Shown here piece after piece: positions 45,774 to 60,432 of a stretch of 64,000 nucleotides of DNA. Position 1 is the first letter of the stretch. Each line of letters begins with the position of its first letter. The notes under the pieces are model-generated. The model was not told the origin of the DNA. It was given only the letters and a program-made list of their open reading frames with translations, and did not search any database. Position numbers and translations under genes: made by a program. Source of the stretch: Parasulfuritortus cantonensis (GTDB lineage Bacteria > Pseudomonadota > Gammaproteobacteria > Burkholderiales > Thiobacillaceae); the NCBI RefSeq assembly GCF_004337445.1, contig NZ_SJZB01000014.1, forward strand, positions 1-64,000. The letters are read 5' to 3'.

Positions 45774-47819
45774 TTACTGCTCGTCCTCGACCGGCTTGAA
45801 CTGGGCCGCCAGCTGCTGCTGGACCATGGGCGGCACCTGCTCGTAGTGCGACAGCTCCAGGGTATAGGAACCCTGGCCGCCGGTGATCGCCTTCAGGCGC
45901 TGCTGGAAGTTGTCCAGTTCGGCGAGCGGCACCAGGCCGTTCAGCATCATCATGCCGCCGCGTCCCGGCTGGCTGCCGGTGATCTGGCCGCGACGCCCGG
46001 ACAGGTCGCCGCTGACGTCGCCGAAGAAGGGCTCCGGCACGGTCAGCTCGATGTTGACGATGGGCTCCAGGACGATCGGCTTGGCCTTCGCCATGGCGTC
46101 CTGGAAGGCCTTCTTGCCGGCGGTGACGAAGGCGATCTCCTTGCCGTCGACCGGGTGGTTCTTGCCGTCGTAGACGGTGACCCGGATGTCCTGCAGCGGG
46201 AAGCCGGCCGCCGCGCCCAGGCCCATGGCCTGGCGCACGCCCTTCTCCACCGCCGGGATGAAGGTCCCCGGGATGACGCCGCCCTTGACCGCGTCGACGA
46301 ACTCGAAGCCCAGGCCGCGTTCCATCGGCTCGACGCGCAGGTAGACCTCGCCGAACTGGCCGGCGCCGCCGGACTGCTTCTTGTGCCGGTGGTGGCCCTC
46401 GGCGGGGGCCAGGATGGTCTCGCGGTAGGGGATGGTCGGCGGATGGGTATCGACCTCGAGGCGGAACTGCTCGCGCATCTTTTCCAGCACGTTGGCCAGG
46501 TGCATCTCGCCCAGGCCGCGGATCACCGCCTCGTGCGTGGTGGCGTCGTGCTCGACGTGCAGGCCCGGATCCTCGGCGGTCAGCTTGTGCAGGACCTCGG
46601 ACAGCTTGGAGGCGTCGGCCTGCTTCTTCGGCCGCACGGCGAGGCCGAACACGGCATGCGGGAAGTCGAGCGCGCGCATGTGGATGTGGTCGTCGTCGGC
46701 GGCGTCGTGCAGGACCATGTCGAAGCCCAGTTCCTCGACCTTGGTGACGGCGCAGATGTCGCCCGGGACGGCGGCGTCCAGGTCGCTGAGCTGTTTGCCC
46801 TGGAGCAGGTACAGGTGGCCGACCTTGAACGGCTTGCGGCCCTCGCCGATGTAGAGCTGGCTGTTCGGCGTGACGGTGCCCTGGTGCACGCGCAGGACGC
46901 AGGTCTTGCCCACGTAGGGGTCCATCTCGACCTTGAAGATGTGGGCGATGACGTGCTTGGCCGGGTCGGGCTCGGAGTTGAACGGCTCCTCCGCGTCGCC
47001 TTCGCCCTTGACGAACAGGGGCGGATTGCCCTCGGTCGGGTTAGGCAGCAGCTTGACCAGGATGTCGAGCAGCTCGGCGGTGCCGGCGCCGGTCTGGGCC
47101 GAGACGAAGCACACCGGCACCAGGTGACCCTCGCGCAGGGCCTGCTCGAAGGGGGCATGCAACTGTTCCGGCTGCACCTCGCCCTGTTCCAGGTAGATGT
47201 TCATCAACTCCTCGTCCACCTCGACGACCTGGTCGACCAGGGCGCGGTGGGCATCGGCGACGGAGGAGAAATCGGCCTCGCCGCCGGGGTTGAAGAAGCA
47301 GTCGGTGACCTGGCTGCCGCCGGCCGCCGGCAGGTTGATGGGCAGGCACTCGCGTCCGAAGGCGGCCTGGATGTCGGCCAGCAGGCCCGGCAGGTCGACG
47401 CCTGGGGCGTCGATCTTGTTGACCACGACCATGCGGTCGAGCTTGCGCGTCTGCGCCCAATGCATCATCCGGCTGGCCGTCAGTTCGACCCCCTTCTGGG
47501 CGTCGATCACCACGGCGACCGTTTCCACCGCGTCCAGGGCACACATGGCCTGGCCCATGAAATCGGGATAGCCCGGGGTGTCGAGCATGTGCACGCGGGT
47601 ACCCAGGTGTTCCAGGTGCGCCACGGCCAGCTTGACCGAATGCAGGTGTTCCTTCTCCAGCGGATCGTAGTCGCACACCGTGCTGCCCTTGGCCACGCTG
47701 CCCGCGGCAGCGATGGCGCCGGACTTGGCCAACAGGGTCTCGATCAGGGAAGTCTTGCCGGCCCCGCCATGGCCGACGAAAGCTAAGGTACGAACGTTAT
47801 CGGGAGTGTAGTTTGTCAT
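45774..47819 (-). CDS. Elongation factor G-like GTPase
   Basis: 681-residue EF-G paralogue. G1 VGHGGAGKTSLIETLL is not the AHIDAGKTT of housekeeping EF-G, but HMLDTPGYPDFM (G3) and VVVNKIDAPGVDLP (G4) are kept. Domain IV/V markers: QSGGAGQFGEVYLRVEPMERG, FVDAVKGGVIPGTFIPAVEKGV. The start at 47819 (MTNYTPDNVRTLAFVGHGG) is preferred over the open frame to 47906. Role of EF-G-like factors is unclear (possible ribosome rescue or stress). Confidence 0.92.
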   Translation of the reverse strand: MTNYTPDNVRTLAFVGHGGAGKTSLIETLLAKSGAIAAAGSVAKGSTVCDYDPLEKEHLHSVKLAVAHLEHLGTRVHMLDTPGYPDFMGQAMCALDAVETVAVVIDAQKGVELTASRMMHWAQTRKLDRMVVVNKIDAPGVDLPGLLADIQAAFGRECLPINLPAAGGSQVTDCFFNPGGEADFSSVADAHRALVDQVVEVDEELMNIYLEQGEVQPEQLHAPFEQALREGHLVPVCFVSAQTGAGTAELLDILVKLLPNPTEGNPPLFVKGEGDAEEPFNSEPDPAKHVIAHIFKVEMDPYVGKTCVLRVHQGTVTPNSQLYIGEGRKPFKVGHLYLLQGKQLSDLDAAVPGDICAVTKVEELGFDMVLHDAADDDHIHMRALDFPHAVFGLAVRPKKQADASKLSEVLHKLTAEDPGLHVEHDATTHEAVIRGLGEMHLANVLEKMREQFRLEVDTHPPTIPYRETILAPAEGHHRHKKQSGGAGQFGEVYLRVEPMERGLGFEFVDAVKGGVIPGTFIPAVEKGVRQAMGLGAAAGFPLQDIRVTVYDGKNHPVDGKEIAFVTAGKKAFQDAMAKAKPIVLEPIVNIELTVPEPFFGDVSGDLSGRRGQITGSQPGRGGMMMLNGLVPLAELDNFQQRLKAITGGQGSYTLELSHYEQVPPMVQQQLAAQFKPVEDEQ

Positions 47820-47966
47820 GTTGTTTTTCCTGCTTGGGCTGTGAGTGCGGTTTCGCGCAGTATAGGGAGGCCGCCTGCCGCCTTCAACGGACATTAGCAT
47901 CTTCAATAGCCCGGGGCCTGGCCGATTGCCCTATGATGCGGGCATTGCCAACGAGGAGGCCCCGCC

Positions 47967-48548
47967 ATGCTGGTCGTCACCGTCATCGTCCTCGGGTCGT
48001 TGCTGCTGGCCCTGATCTACGGCGTCGCAATCTACAACAGCCTGGTGCAGATCAAGCACAACGTCAGCATGGCCTGGGCCAACATCGACGTCCTGCTCAA
48101 GCAGCGCCACGACGAGCTGCCGAAGCTGGTCGAGACCTGCCGGCAGTACAAGGAATTCGAGCAGGCCACCCTTGAGAAGGTGACCGAGGCGCGCAGCCGC
48201 GTCCAGACCGCGCGCGAGAACCACGACGTCGCCGGCCTCGGCCTGGCCGAGGGGGCCCTGCGCGCCGGCCTCGGTCAGCTGTTCGCGGTGGTCGAGGCCT
48301 ATCCGGACCTGAAGGCCAACGAGCAGTTCATGCAGCTGCAACAGCGCATCACCGCCCTGGAGAACGCCATCGCCGACCGGCGCGAGCTGTACAACGACAG
48401 CGTCAACATCAACAACGTGCGCATCGAGCAGTTCCCCGATTCCATCGTCGCCGGGATGTTCCGCTTCCAGCGTGCCCAGCTGCTCCGCTTCGCCGAGGCC
48501 GAGAAGGCCGACGTCGACATCAAGCAGCTGTTCGGAGGCCATGCCTGA
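47967..48548 (+). CDS. lemA: LemA family protein
   Basis: 193 residues: N-terminal membrane helix (VVTVIVLGSLLLALIYGVAIYN), then a helical domain with LVQIKHNVSMAWANIDVLLKQRHDELPKLVETCRQY, NVRIEQFPDSIVAGMFRF. Preceded by GAGGAGG. Followed 13 bases later by the EF-hand membrane protein with which it is likely co-expressed. Confidence 0.93.
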   Translation: MLVVTVIVLGSLLLALIYGVAIYNSLVQIKHNVSMAWANIDVLLKQRHDELPKLVETCRQYKEFEQATLEKVTEARSRVQTARENHDVAGLGLAEGALRAGLGQLFAVVEAYPDLKANEQFMQLQQRITALENAIADRRELYNDSVNINNVRIEQFPDSIVAGMFRFQRAQLLRFAEAEKADVDIKQLFGGHA

Positions 48549-48561
48549 GCCGGCCTGAGCG

Positions 48562-49458
48562 ATGGCCCGGCTGCGCCGCTACTGGCAGGACTGGCTGTCC
48601 GGCGGCGGTTACCTGATGCTCCTGGTGGCCGGCCTGCAGTTCCAGTCGGCCCTCGCCTGGGTCGGCATCGCCGCCACCATCCTGGTGCTCGCCGTGCTCG
48701 CCTGGCTGGCCAACCTGCGCCGCCAGCGCGCCATCGCCGATACCCCGACCTCGCGCATCGCCTCGGCGGCGCAGGGCTACGTGGAACTGGTCGGCAGCGG
48801 CCGCGCCTATGCCGACCTGCCCGTCCTCAGCCCGACCCATCGCCTGCCCTGCCTGTGGTATCGCTACCGGCACTTCGTGAAGGACAACGAGGACAAGTGG
48901 CGGCAGACCGAGATGGACGAGAGCGTCTCGCCCTTCCTGCTCGACGACGGCACCGGCCTGTGCCAGATCGACCCGAGCGAGGCCGAGGTCTCGGCCAAGC
49001 GCAAGGAGACCTACCTGGACGGCGACAACAAGGTCGAGGAGGAACTGCTGCTGGCCGGCGACCCGCTCTACGCCATCGGCGAGTTCAGCAGCGATGGCGC
49101 CGAGCAGGTCCGCTTCGACGAACGCCAGGAGCTGGCGGACATCCTGAACGACTGGAAGGCCTATCCGGACGACCTCAAGCGCCGCTTCGACCTCGACCGG
49201 GATGGCGTCATCGATGACCGGGAGTGGCAACGCGCGCTCGACGAGGCGCGCCGGGAAATGGAACGGCGGCGCGCCGCGACGCTGGCCCGGGTGGTCAACC
49301 ACCGCCTGACCCGGCCGCGCTTCGGCCGGCCCTTCCTGGTCGCCGCCTTCCCGCCCGAACAACTCGCCGGCCGCTACCGGCTGCGGGTCTGGTTGCACGG
49401 CCTCGCGGGCATGGCCAGCCTGGTCGGCCTGGCCGTCGCCCTGCAAACGGCGGTCTAG
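48562..49458 (+). CDS. Membrane protein with EF-hand, LemA neighbour (GIDE-like)
   Basis: 298 residues. Two N-terminal hydrophobic segments (YLMLLVAGLQFQSALAW and ATILVLAVLAWLANL) are followed by a soluble beta-rich part with VELVGSGRAYADLPVLSPTHRLPCLWYRYRHFVK, which resembles the GIDE domain next to LemA in other bacteria; this match is by eye. An EF-hand loop, DLDRDGVIDDREW (near 213), has all calcium-binding positions (D1, D3, D5, G6, I8, D9, E12). A C-terminal helix ends the protein. Function not known; calcium-sensitive partner of LemA is inference. Confidence 0.72.
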   Translation: MARLRRYWQDWLSGGGYLMLLVAGLQFQSALAWVGIAATILVLAVLAWLANLRRQRAIADTPTSRIASAAQGYVELVGSGRAYADLPVLSPTHRLPCLWYRYRHFVKDNEDKWRQTEMDESVSPFLLDDGTGLCQIDPSEAEVSAKRKETYLDGDNKVEEELLLAGDPLYAIGEFSSDGAEQVRFDERQELADILNDWKAYPDDLKRRFDLDRDGVIDDREWQRALDEARREMERRRAATLARVVNHRLTRPRFGRPFLVAAFPPEQLAGRYRLRVWLHGLAGMASLVGLAVALQTAV

Positions 49459-49465
49459 GGCCCGA

Positions 49466-52400
49466 TCACCACTCGCGCCGGTAGGTGAAGGTCAGGCCAT
49501 GGCCATGGTCGGAGCCGGCGAATTCCCCCGTATAGGCGAACGACAGCCAGTCGCGCCGGGACAGCGCCAGCTTCACGTCGGCGCTCACTTGCAGGCGGTC
49601 GCGGTCCAGGGCCGGACCGGCCACGCTGAAGGTCAGGTCCGGGGCGGCGGCAAAGCCGGCCGTCACCCGGGACGCGGTGTCGGCGAATTCGTGCAGCCAA
49701 GCGGCGCGCAGAGACGACCAGACGCCGGTGCCGCCGTCACTCCGATAGGCGTAGCCGAACTGCAGGCCGAGGCTGGAACGGACCGACTCGTCCGTGGAAC
49801 CGGCCACCGCCAGGTCGGCCTGGCCGCCGCCGTGCTCGGTGAAGCCGTCCCGTTCGAAGCGGTTGTAGCCGAGCCCGACGAAGGGGGCGACGGTGCCGTT
49901 CCTGCCCCACTTGTACAGCCGGCCGGCCTCGACGCCGAGCGCCAGGCTGTTGCCGTCGTAATCGGCCGACGCGGTCTCGGCATAGCTGCCGACGACCACC
50001 GAACGGCGGCTGTCCGCGGCATGCCAGCCGTAGCCGACGGAGGCATCCAGGTAATAGTCGGCGGGCGTCCAGGACAGGTAGGCGGCCAGTTGGTAGCTGT
50101 CCATGTCGAGGCGGCTACCGGTGCTGTCCACGTCGCTGCCGGCGTAGCCGACGGCCAGGCCGGCGCGCAGGTCGCCGTCGAAGCGGCGGTCGCCGCCGAG
50201 CAGGAAGCCGCGCGTGTCCGAATCGGCGCCGTAGGCATCGGCCGTGGCGTCGATCTCGGCATGGCTGCCGAACACCTTGACCCAGAGGCCGCGCTCCGGA
50301 GCGGCCGGGGCGCCGGCGAGCAGCCCGCGCAAGGAGGCGTCCGAGGCACTGGCGACGCGCACCGGTTCGGCGTCCGCGCTGCGCCAGGGACCGTGGTCCG
50401 AGGACAGGCGGTCCAGGATCAGGGACAGGAAGCGCCAGCCCTGGCCGCTCCCGAAGCCGGAGAAGAAGCCGAGCTGGACGCCGCTCAGGCGGTCGAGGGC
50501 GTAGCCGACGGCGTCGTTGTCGAGCACGTTGAGGTTGTCGAGGATATCCGAGACGGCGGCCGGGTCGCTGTCGGCCAGTTGGTCGAGCACGTCGCCCACC
50601 GACTGCTGGTTGGGACTGTCGCCGGCCTCGGCATAGCTGACGTCGTTGCGCACCAGGGTCAGGTAGACGTTGCCGGTGTCCTGGCTCAGGCTGGGGGTCA
50701 GGAAGGCGAAATCGGCGTCGATGGTGGTGGCGTCGAAGCTGCTCGACAACGCGGCCGCCGACAGGATGGTGTACTGCGTGGCGTCCTGGTAGCTGCCCGG
50801 CTCCGGCAGGACATGCACGGTGCCGGCCAGGCTCGCCGTACCGGTCACCACGGTCAGGTCCGAATTGCCGGCGGCGTCCACTTCCACCGCGTAGACGCTG
50901 TCGGCATCGAAATCCAGGTTGCCGGCCACGGTCAGGGTACCGATGGAATTGCCCGGCGCCAGGGTGCCGCCAGCCAAACCGAGGTCGCCGGCCAAGGTGC
51001 CCGTGCCAGCCACCGTACCCCCGCTCCGGACGCTCGTCGTCGCGGCGCTGAACAGGCCGTCCACGCTCAACAAGCCATGGACATAGGCGCTGCCGCTGGA
51101 CACCTCGGCGCCGCTGCCGACGGTCAGGGTGCCGGTTCCATCGAGGCCGACGTAGAGGGCACCGGCATTGGTCCAGCTCGACCCGCTGCCCAGCACGCTG
51201 ACCTCGCCCTGGCTGCCCGAGTTGCTGCCGATATAGGCCGTGCCGCTGCGCAGCTCGCCGCCCGCCGCGACCGTCAGCGTCGCCGTACCGTCGCTGGCCA
51301 CGTAGAGTTCGTTGCCGCCAGTGTCCAGCAGGGAGCCGGCGCCGCTGATGTCGACGCTGCCGACGCCGTCGCCGAACAGGCCGATCAAGGTCCGGCCGCT
51401 CGTGACCACGCCGCCGTTGACGATGTCCAGCGTCCCAGTGCCGAGGTTGCCGACGCGCAGGAAGCCGCTGTTGCTCCAGGTGCCGCCGTCGACCCGGACC
51501 GTGCCCGTGACGCCGGCCTGGTTTCCGACGATGCCGTCGGTGTCGCTGACCGTCGCGCCGTCCGCGATGGTCAGGGCGCCGGTACCGTAGGAGCCGACCT
51601 CGAGCTGGTTGACGATCGCCCAGCTCGAGCCGCTGCCGGTCACCAACGCCGTGCCGTCGCCGCCGGTCCGGCCGACATAGCCGTACAGGCCGGTCACGGT
51701 GCCGCCGTTCTCGACCGTCAGGGTGCCGCTGCTGCCCCAGCCGACATAGAGGTAGTCCGACGCCCAGGTCGAGCCGCTGCCGCTCACAATCGCCGCCCCC
51801 GTGCTGCCGGCCTCGTAGGCGATATAGCCGAGGTAGCTCTCGGCCCGGCCGCCGGCCTCGACCCGCAGCGTCCCGTTGCCGTACATGCCGACGGCCAGCC
51901 AGTTGCTGTTCGTCCACGTCGAATCGGCGCCGGTGACCGTAGCCGTGCCGACCCCGGTCGATTCGTAGCCGATGAAACCGTTCTTGCCGTTCGCCGAAGC
52001 ACCGTCTTCGACGGCAAGCACGCCTTCACCCTGGAAGCCCACGTATAGGCCGTTGGTGTCGGTCCAGGTCGAACCCGGCCCGGATACGGTGAGCGCACCG
52101 TATGAGTCGGCCTGATTGCCCAGATATCCCCAACTGGCGGAGACGGCGCCGCCGTCCAGGATGTCGAGTTCGCCGTTCGAGGCCGAGCCGACGTAAAGGC
52201 CGCTCGCGACCGACCAGCCGGAGCCGCTTCCGGTGATCGTCGCCGAGCCCGTGCTGCCGGTCCTCTGGGCCAGGGTGCCGTAGGCACTGGTCACCTGGCC
52301 GCCGTTCGAGACGTTCAGCGTGCCGCTGCCGTCGCGACCCAGATAGATGTCCGCGACGTTGTCCCAGGTCGAGCCGACACCGTCGACGTTGACCGTCCCA

Positions 52401-52879
52401 CTGCTGCCGGCGCCATAGCCGACGTAGGCGTGTTGGGACGGATTGGTGTTTTCCAGGGTGCCGCCGCCGTCGACGGTCAGCGTGCCGGTCCCGTACAGGC
52501 CGACGAAGAAACTGCCGCCGTTGCTCCACGATGCGCCCGCGCCGGTCACGCGGATCGTGCCGTCGTCGCTGCTCGCACTGCCGAGGGTGACGCCATAGCT
52601 TGTCGCCAGGGTACCGGCACCAACGATCTCCAGCGTGCCGCTCCCGCCCACGGTGAGGTATTGCGCCTCGGCGGCCGTCCCATCCGGCACCTGCGCCGTT
52701 CCGGCGTTGCCGATGGTTGCGCTGTCGAGGCCGGTGGGGACACCGTTGTCCCAATTGCCGGCGTCGAACCAGTCGCCGGTCGCGCCGGTCCAGTGGCTAT
52801 CGAGCGCATGCGCGACCGGGCTGAAGGCCAGGGCGATCGCCAGAACGATCGGACTGGGCGAGGAACGGAATCGGCTCAT
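49466..52879 (-). CDS. Autotransporter with repeated passenger domain
   Basis: 1137 residues. Signal peptide (MSRFRSSPSPIVLAIALAFSPVAHA), passenger of ten imperfect repeats of about 48 residues (LYVG-GTLTV-GG), the APGNSIGTLTVAGNLDF segment, a hydrophilic linker, then a C-terminal barrel of about 270 residues from RGLWVKVFGSHAEID with GYAGSDVDSTGSRLDMDSY, YLDASVGYGWHAADSRR and final TFTYRREW. No protease triad is seen, so an adhesin or surface structure is likely. The start at 52879 keeps the signal peptide; an upstream Met at 52906 is possible. Confidence 0.9.
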   Translation of the reverse strand: MSRFRSSPSPIVLAIALAFSPVAHALDSHWTGATGDWFDAGNWDNGVPTGLDSATIGNAGTAQVPDGTAAEAQYLTVGGSGTLEIVGAGTLATSYGVTLGSASSDDGTIRVTGAGASWSNGGSFFVGLYGTGTLTVDGGGTLENTNPSQHAYVGYGAGSSGTVNVDGVGSTWDNVADIYLGRDGSGTLNVSNGGQVTSAYGTLAQRTGSTGSATITGSGSGWSVASGLYVGSASNGELDILDGGAVSASWGYLGNQADSYGALTVSGPGSTWTDTNGLYVGFQGEGVLAVEDGASANGKNGFIGYESTGVGTATVTGADSTWTNSNWLAVGMYGNGTLRVEAGGRAESYLGYIAYEAGSTGAAIVSGSGSTWASDYLYVGWGSSGTLTVENGGTVTGLYGYVGRTGGDGTALVTGSGSSWAIVNQLEVGSYGTGALTIADGATVSDTDGIVGNQAGVTGTVRVDGGTWSNSGFLRVGNLGTGTLDIVNGGVVTSGRTLIGLFGDGVGSVDISGAGSLLDTGGNELYVASDGTATLTVAAGGELRSGTAYIGSNSGSQGEVSVLGSGSSWTNAGALYVGLDGTGTLTVGSGAEVSSGSAYVHGLLSVDGLFSAATTSVRSGGTVAGTGTLAGDLGLAGGTLAPGNSIGTLTVAGNLDFDADSVYAVEVDAAGNSDLTVVTGTASLAGTVHVLPEPGSYQDATQYTILSAAALSSSFDATTIDADFAFLTPSLSQDTGNVYLTLVRNDVSYAEAGDSPNQQSVGDVLDQLADSDPAAVSDILDNLNVLDNDAVGYALDRLSGVQLGFFSGFGSGQGWRFLSLILDRLSSDHGPWRSADAEPVRVASASDASLRGLLAGAPAAPERGLWVKVFGSHAEIDATADAYGADSDTRGFLLGGDRRFDGDLRAGLAVGYAGSDVDSTGSRLDMDSYQLAAYLSWTPADYYLDASVGYGWHAADSRRSVVVGSYAETASADYDGNSLALGVEAGRLYKWGRNGTVAPFVGLGYNRFERDGFTEHGGGQADLAVAGSTDESVRSSLGLQFGYAYRSDGGTGVWSSLRAAWLHEFADTASRVTAGFAAAPDLTFSVAGPALDRDRLQVSADVKLALSRRDWLSFAYTGEFAGSDHGHGLTFTYRREW
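51080..52528 (-). repeat. Ten tandem passenger repeats in the autotransporter
   Basis: Each unit runs SW-x-LYVG-GTLTV-GG-x-GYVG-GS-G-A-V-GSG-S. The ten units start with GASWSNGGSFFVG and end with SSWTNAGALYVG. They probably fold as one long right-handed beta-helix, each unit adding about two coils. Count made by eye on the protein. Confidence 0.75.
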
Positions 52880-52919
52880 GGCATCACCTCGTTGCGGGCG
52901 AAGCAATGCGCCCGGCCAA

Positions 52920-52936
52920 CTTAAGAAATGCTTAAG
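52920..52936. promoter_or_regulatory. Twin CTTAAG operator-like element
   Basis: CTTAAG at 52920-52925 and 52931-52936, 11 bases apart (one helix turn), 41-57 bases before the autotransporter start. Such spacing suits a dimer of a DNA-binding regulator. No clear sigma70 boxes were seen. Confidence 0.35.
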
Positions 52937-53014
52937 AGTCTAGCCCCATATTCCGGACAAGCCTGTCCGGGAATCCCGTACATGCGGCCCGTTTCGGGCC
53001 CGCGCGCGGCAAGC

Positions 53015-53048
53015 CGAAAACACACGCGGCCGTCTAGGCGGCCGCGTG
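53015..53048 (-). terminator. Terminator of gltBD
   Basis: Minus strand: CACGCGGCCG (53048-53039), loop of six, CGGCCGCGTG (53032-53023), then TGTTTT. Perfect 10-bp stem. It lies 40 bases after the gltD stop. Confidence 0.75.
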
Positions 53049-53088
53049 CGGGGGGACGATCCGGGACATCGCAGCGCCCGGTCCCGGA

Positions 53089-58951
<5,863 letters not shown>

Positions 58952-58994
58952 TTTTCTGATCGCCGAGGGATGGAGTACGGATAAAAGGGCGGGA

Positions 58995-59023
58995 ATTCTA
59001 GCGCGTTCAAGGGCTTGCGCCAA
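58995..59023 (-). promoter_or_regulatory. Promoter of gltBD
   Basis: Minus strand: TTGGCG (59023-59018), 17-base spacer, TAGAAT (59000-58995). Start near 58988, about 37 bases before the gltB ATG. Confidence 0.55.
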
Positions 59024-59043
59024 CCCGACCGTCAGTGTGGGAT

Positions 59044-59074
59044 GGCGCCCCCGGATGCCCAACATTGGGGCGCC
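59044..59074. terminator. Hairpin after the sulfhydrylase gene
   Basis: GGCGCCCC (59044-59051) pairs with GGGGCGCC (59067-59074), 15-base loop, 17 bases after the stop. No T-run; possible transcript end. Confidence 0.35.
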
Positions 59075-59091
59075 GTCGGCACCATCCCGGG

Positions 59092-60366
59092 TCAGCCGGC
59101 GGCCGCCAGTGCCTGTTCCAGGTCGGACAGGATGTCGTCGATGTGCTCGATGCCGATCGACAGCCGTACCATGTCCTCGGACACCCCCGCCTTGGCCATC
59201 TCGGCCGGCGACAACTGGCGGTGGGTGGTCGAGGCCGGGTGGCAGGCCAGGGACTTGGCGTCGCCGATGTTGACCAGGCGCACGACCAGATTCAGGGCGT
59301 CGATGAAGCGGCCGCCCGCCTCGCGACCGCCCTTGATCCCGAACGACAGGATGCCGGAGGCGCGTCCGCCCATGTATTTGTCGACCAGCGGCCGGCTGAC
59401 GTGGTCGGCCAGGCCGGCGTAGTTGACCCAGGCCACCAGCGGATGGCCGGCCAGGTACTCGGCCACCTTGAGGGTGTTGTCGCAGATCCGGTCCATGCGC
59501 AGGGGCAGGGTCTCCAGGCCCTGCAGGATCAGGAAGCTGTTGAACGGCGAGAGCGCCGCGCCCATGTTGCGCAGCGGCACCACGCGGGCCCGGCCGATGT
59601 AGGCCGCGGCGCCCAGGGCCTCGGTGTAGACGACCCCGTGGTAGGACACGTCGGGTTCGTTCAGGCGCTTGAAGCGGGCCTTGTGCTCGGCCCAGGGGAA
59701 CTTGCCGGAGTCGACGATGCAGCCGCCGATGGAGTTGCCGTGGCCGCCCATGTACTTGGTCAGGGCGTGCACGACGATGTCGGCACCGTGCTCGAACGGC
59801 CGGCACAGGGCCGGGGTGGGCACGGTGTTGTCGACGATCAGGGGGATGCCATGGCGATGGGCGATCTCGGCCAGGGCGCCGATGTCGACCACGTTGCCGA
59901 GCGGGTTGCCGATGGATTCGCAGTAGATCGCCTTGGTGCGCTCGTCGATCAGCGCCTCGAAGCTGGCCGGCTCGCGGTGGTCGGCGAAGCGCACCTGGAT
60001 GCCGTACTGCGGCAGGGTATGGGCGAACAGGTTGTAGGTGCCGCCGTACAGGGTCCCGCTGCTGATGATGTTGTCGCCCGCCTCGGCGATGGTCTGGATG
60101 GCGTAGGTCACCGCCGCCATGCCGGACGCCACGGCGAGGGCGCCGATGCCGCCCTCCAACGCCGCGACGCGCTTCTCCAGCACATCGGTGGTCGGGTTCA
60201 TGATGCGGGTGTAGATGTTGCCCTGGACCTTGAGATCGAACAGGTCGGCGCCGTGCTGGGTGCTGTCGAAGGCGTACGAGGTGGTCTGGTAGATGGGCAC
60301 CGCCACCGCCTTGGTGGTGGGCTCGGGGACATAACCGGCGTGCACGGCCAGGGTTTCGATCTTCAT
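59092..60366 (-). CDS. metY: O-acetylhomoserine sulfhydrylase (MetY type)
   Basis: PLP enzyme of the gamma family that makes homocysteine from O-acetylhomoserine and sulfide. 424 residues: [45 protein letters not shown], the aromatic [13 protein letters not shown] lysine in [17 protein letters not shown] (near 208), and [14 protein letters not shown] (near 373). This member carries a direct-sulfhydrylation pattern, which suits a cell rich in sulfide. Has its own promoter. Confidence 0.93.
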   Translation of the reverse strand: MKIETLAVHAGYVPEPTTKAVAVPIYQTTSYAFDSTQHGADLFDLKVQGNIYTRIMNPTTDVLEKRVAALEGGIGALAVASGMAAVTYAIQTIAEAGDNIISSGTLYGGTYNLFAHTLPQYGIQVRFADHREPASFEALIDERTKAIYCESIGNPLGNVVDIGALAEIAHRHGIPLIVDNTVPTPALCRPFEHGADIVVHALTKYMGGHGNSIGGCIVDSGKFPWAEHKARFKRLNEPDVSYHGVVYTEALGAAAYIGRARVVPLRNMGAALSPFNSFLILQGLETLPLRMDRICDNTLKVAEYLAGHPLVAWVNYAGLADHVSRPLVDKYMGGRASGILSFGIKGGREAGGRFIDALNLVVRLVNIGDAKSLACHPASTTHRQLSPAEMAKAGVSEDMVRLSIGIEHIDDILSDLEQALAAAG

Positions 60367-60395
60367 GGATGGCTACTCCGCCTAACGGGGCAGTC

Positions 60396-60424
60396 ATTAT
60401 TGTCCCGTTGCGGCGAGCTGTCAT
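60396..60424 (-). promoter_or_regulatory. Promoter of metY with inverted repeat
   Basis: Minus strand: ATGACA (60424-60419), 17-base spacer, AATAAT (60401-60396). The -10 lies inside an imperfect inverted repeat, AACGGG (60384-60389) and CCCGTT (60404-60409), which may be an operator. Confidence 0.55.
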
Positions 60425-60432
60425 TGGCCGCC

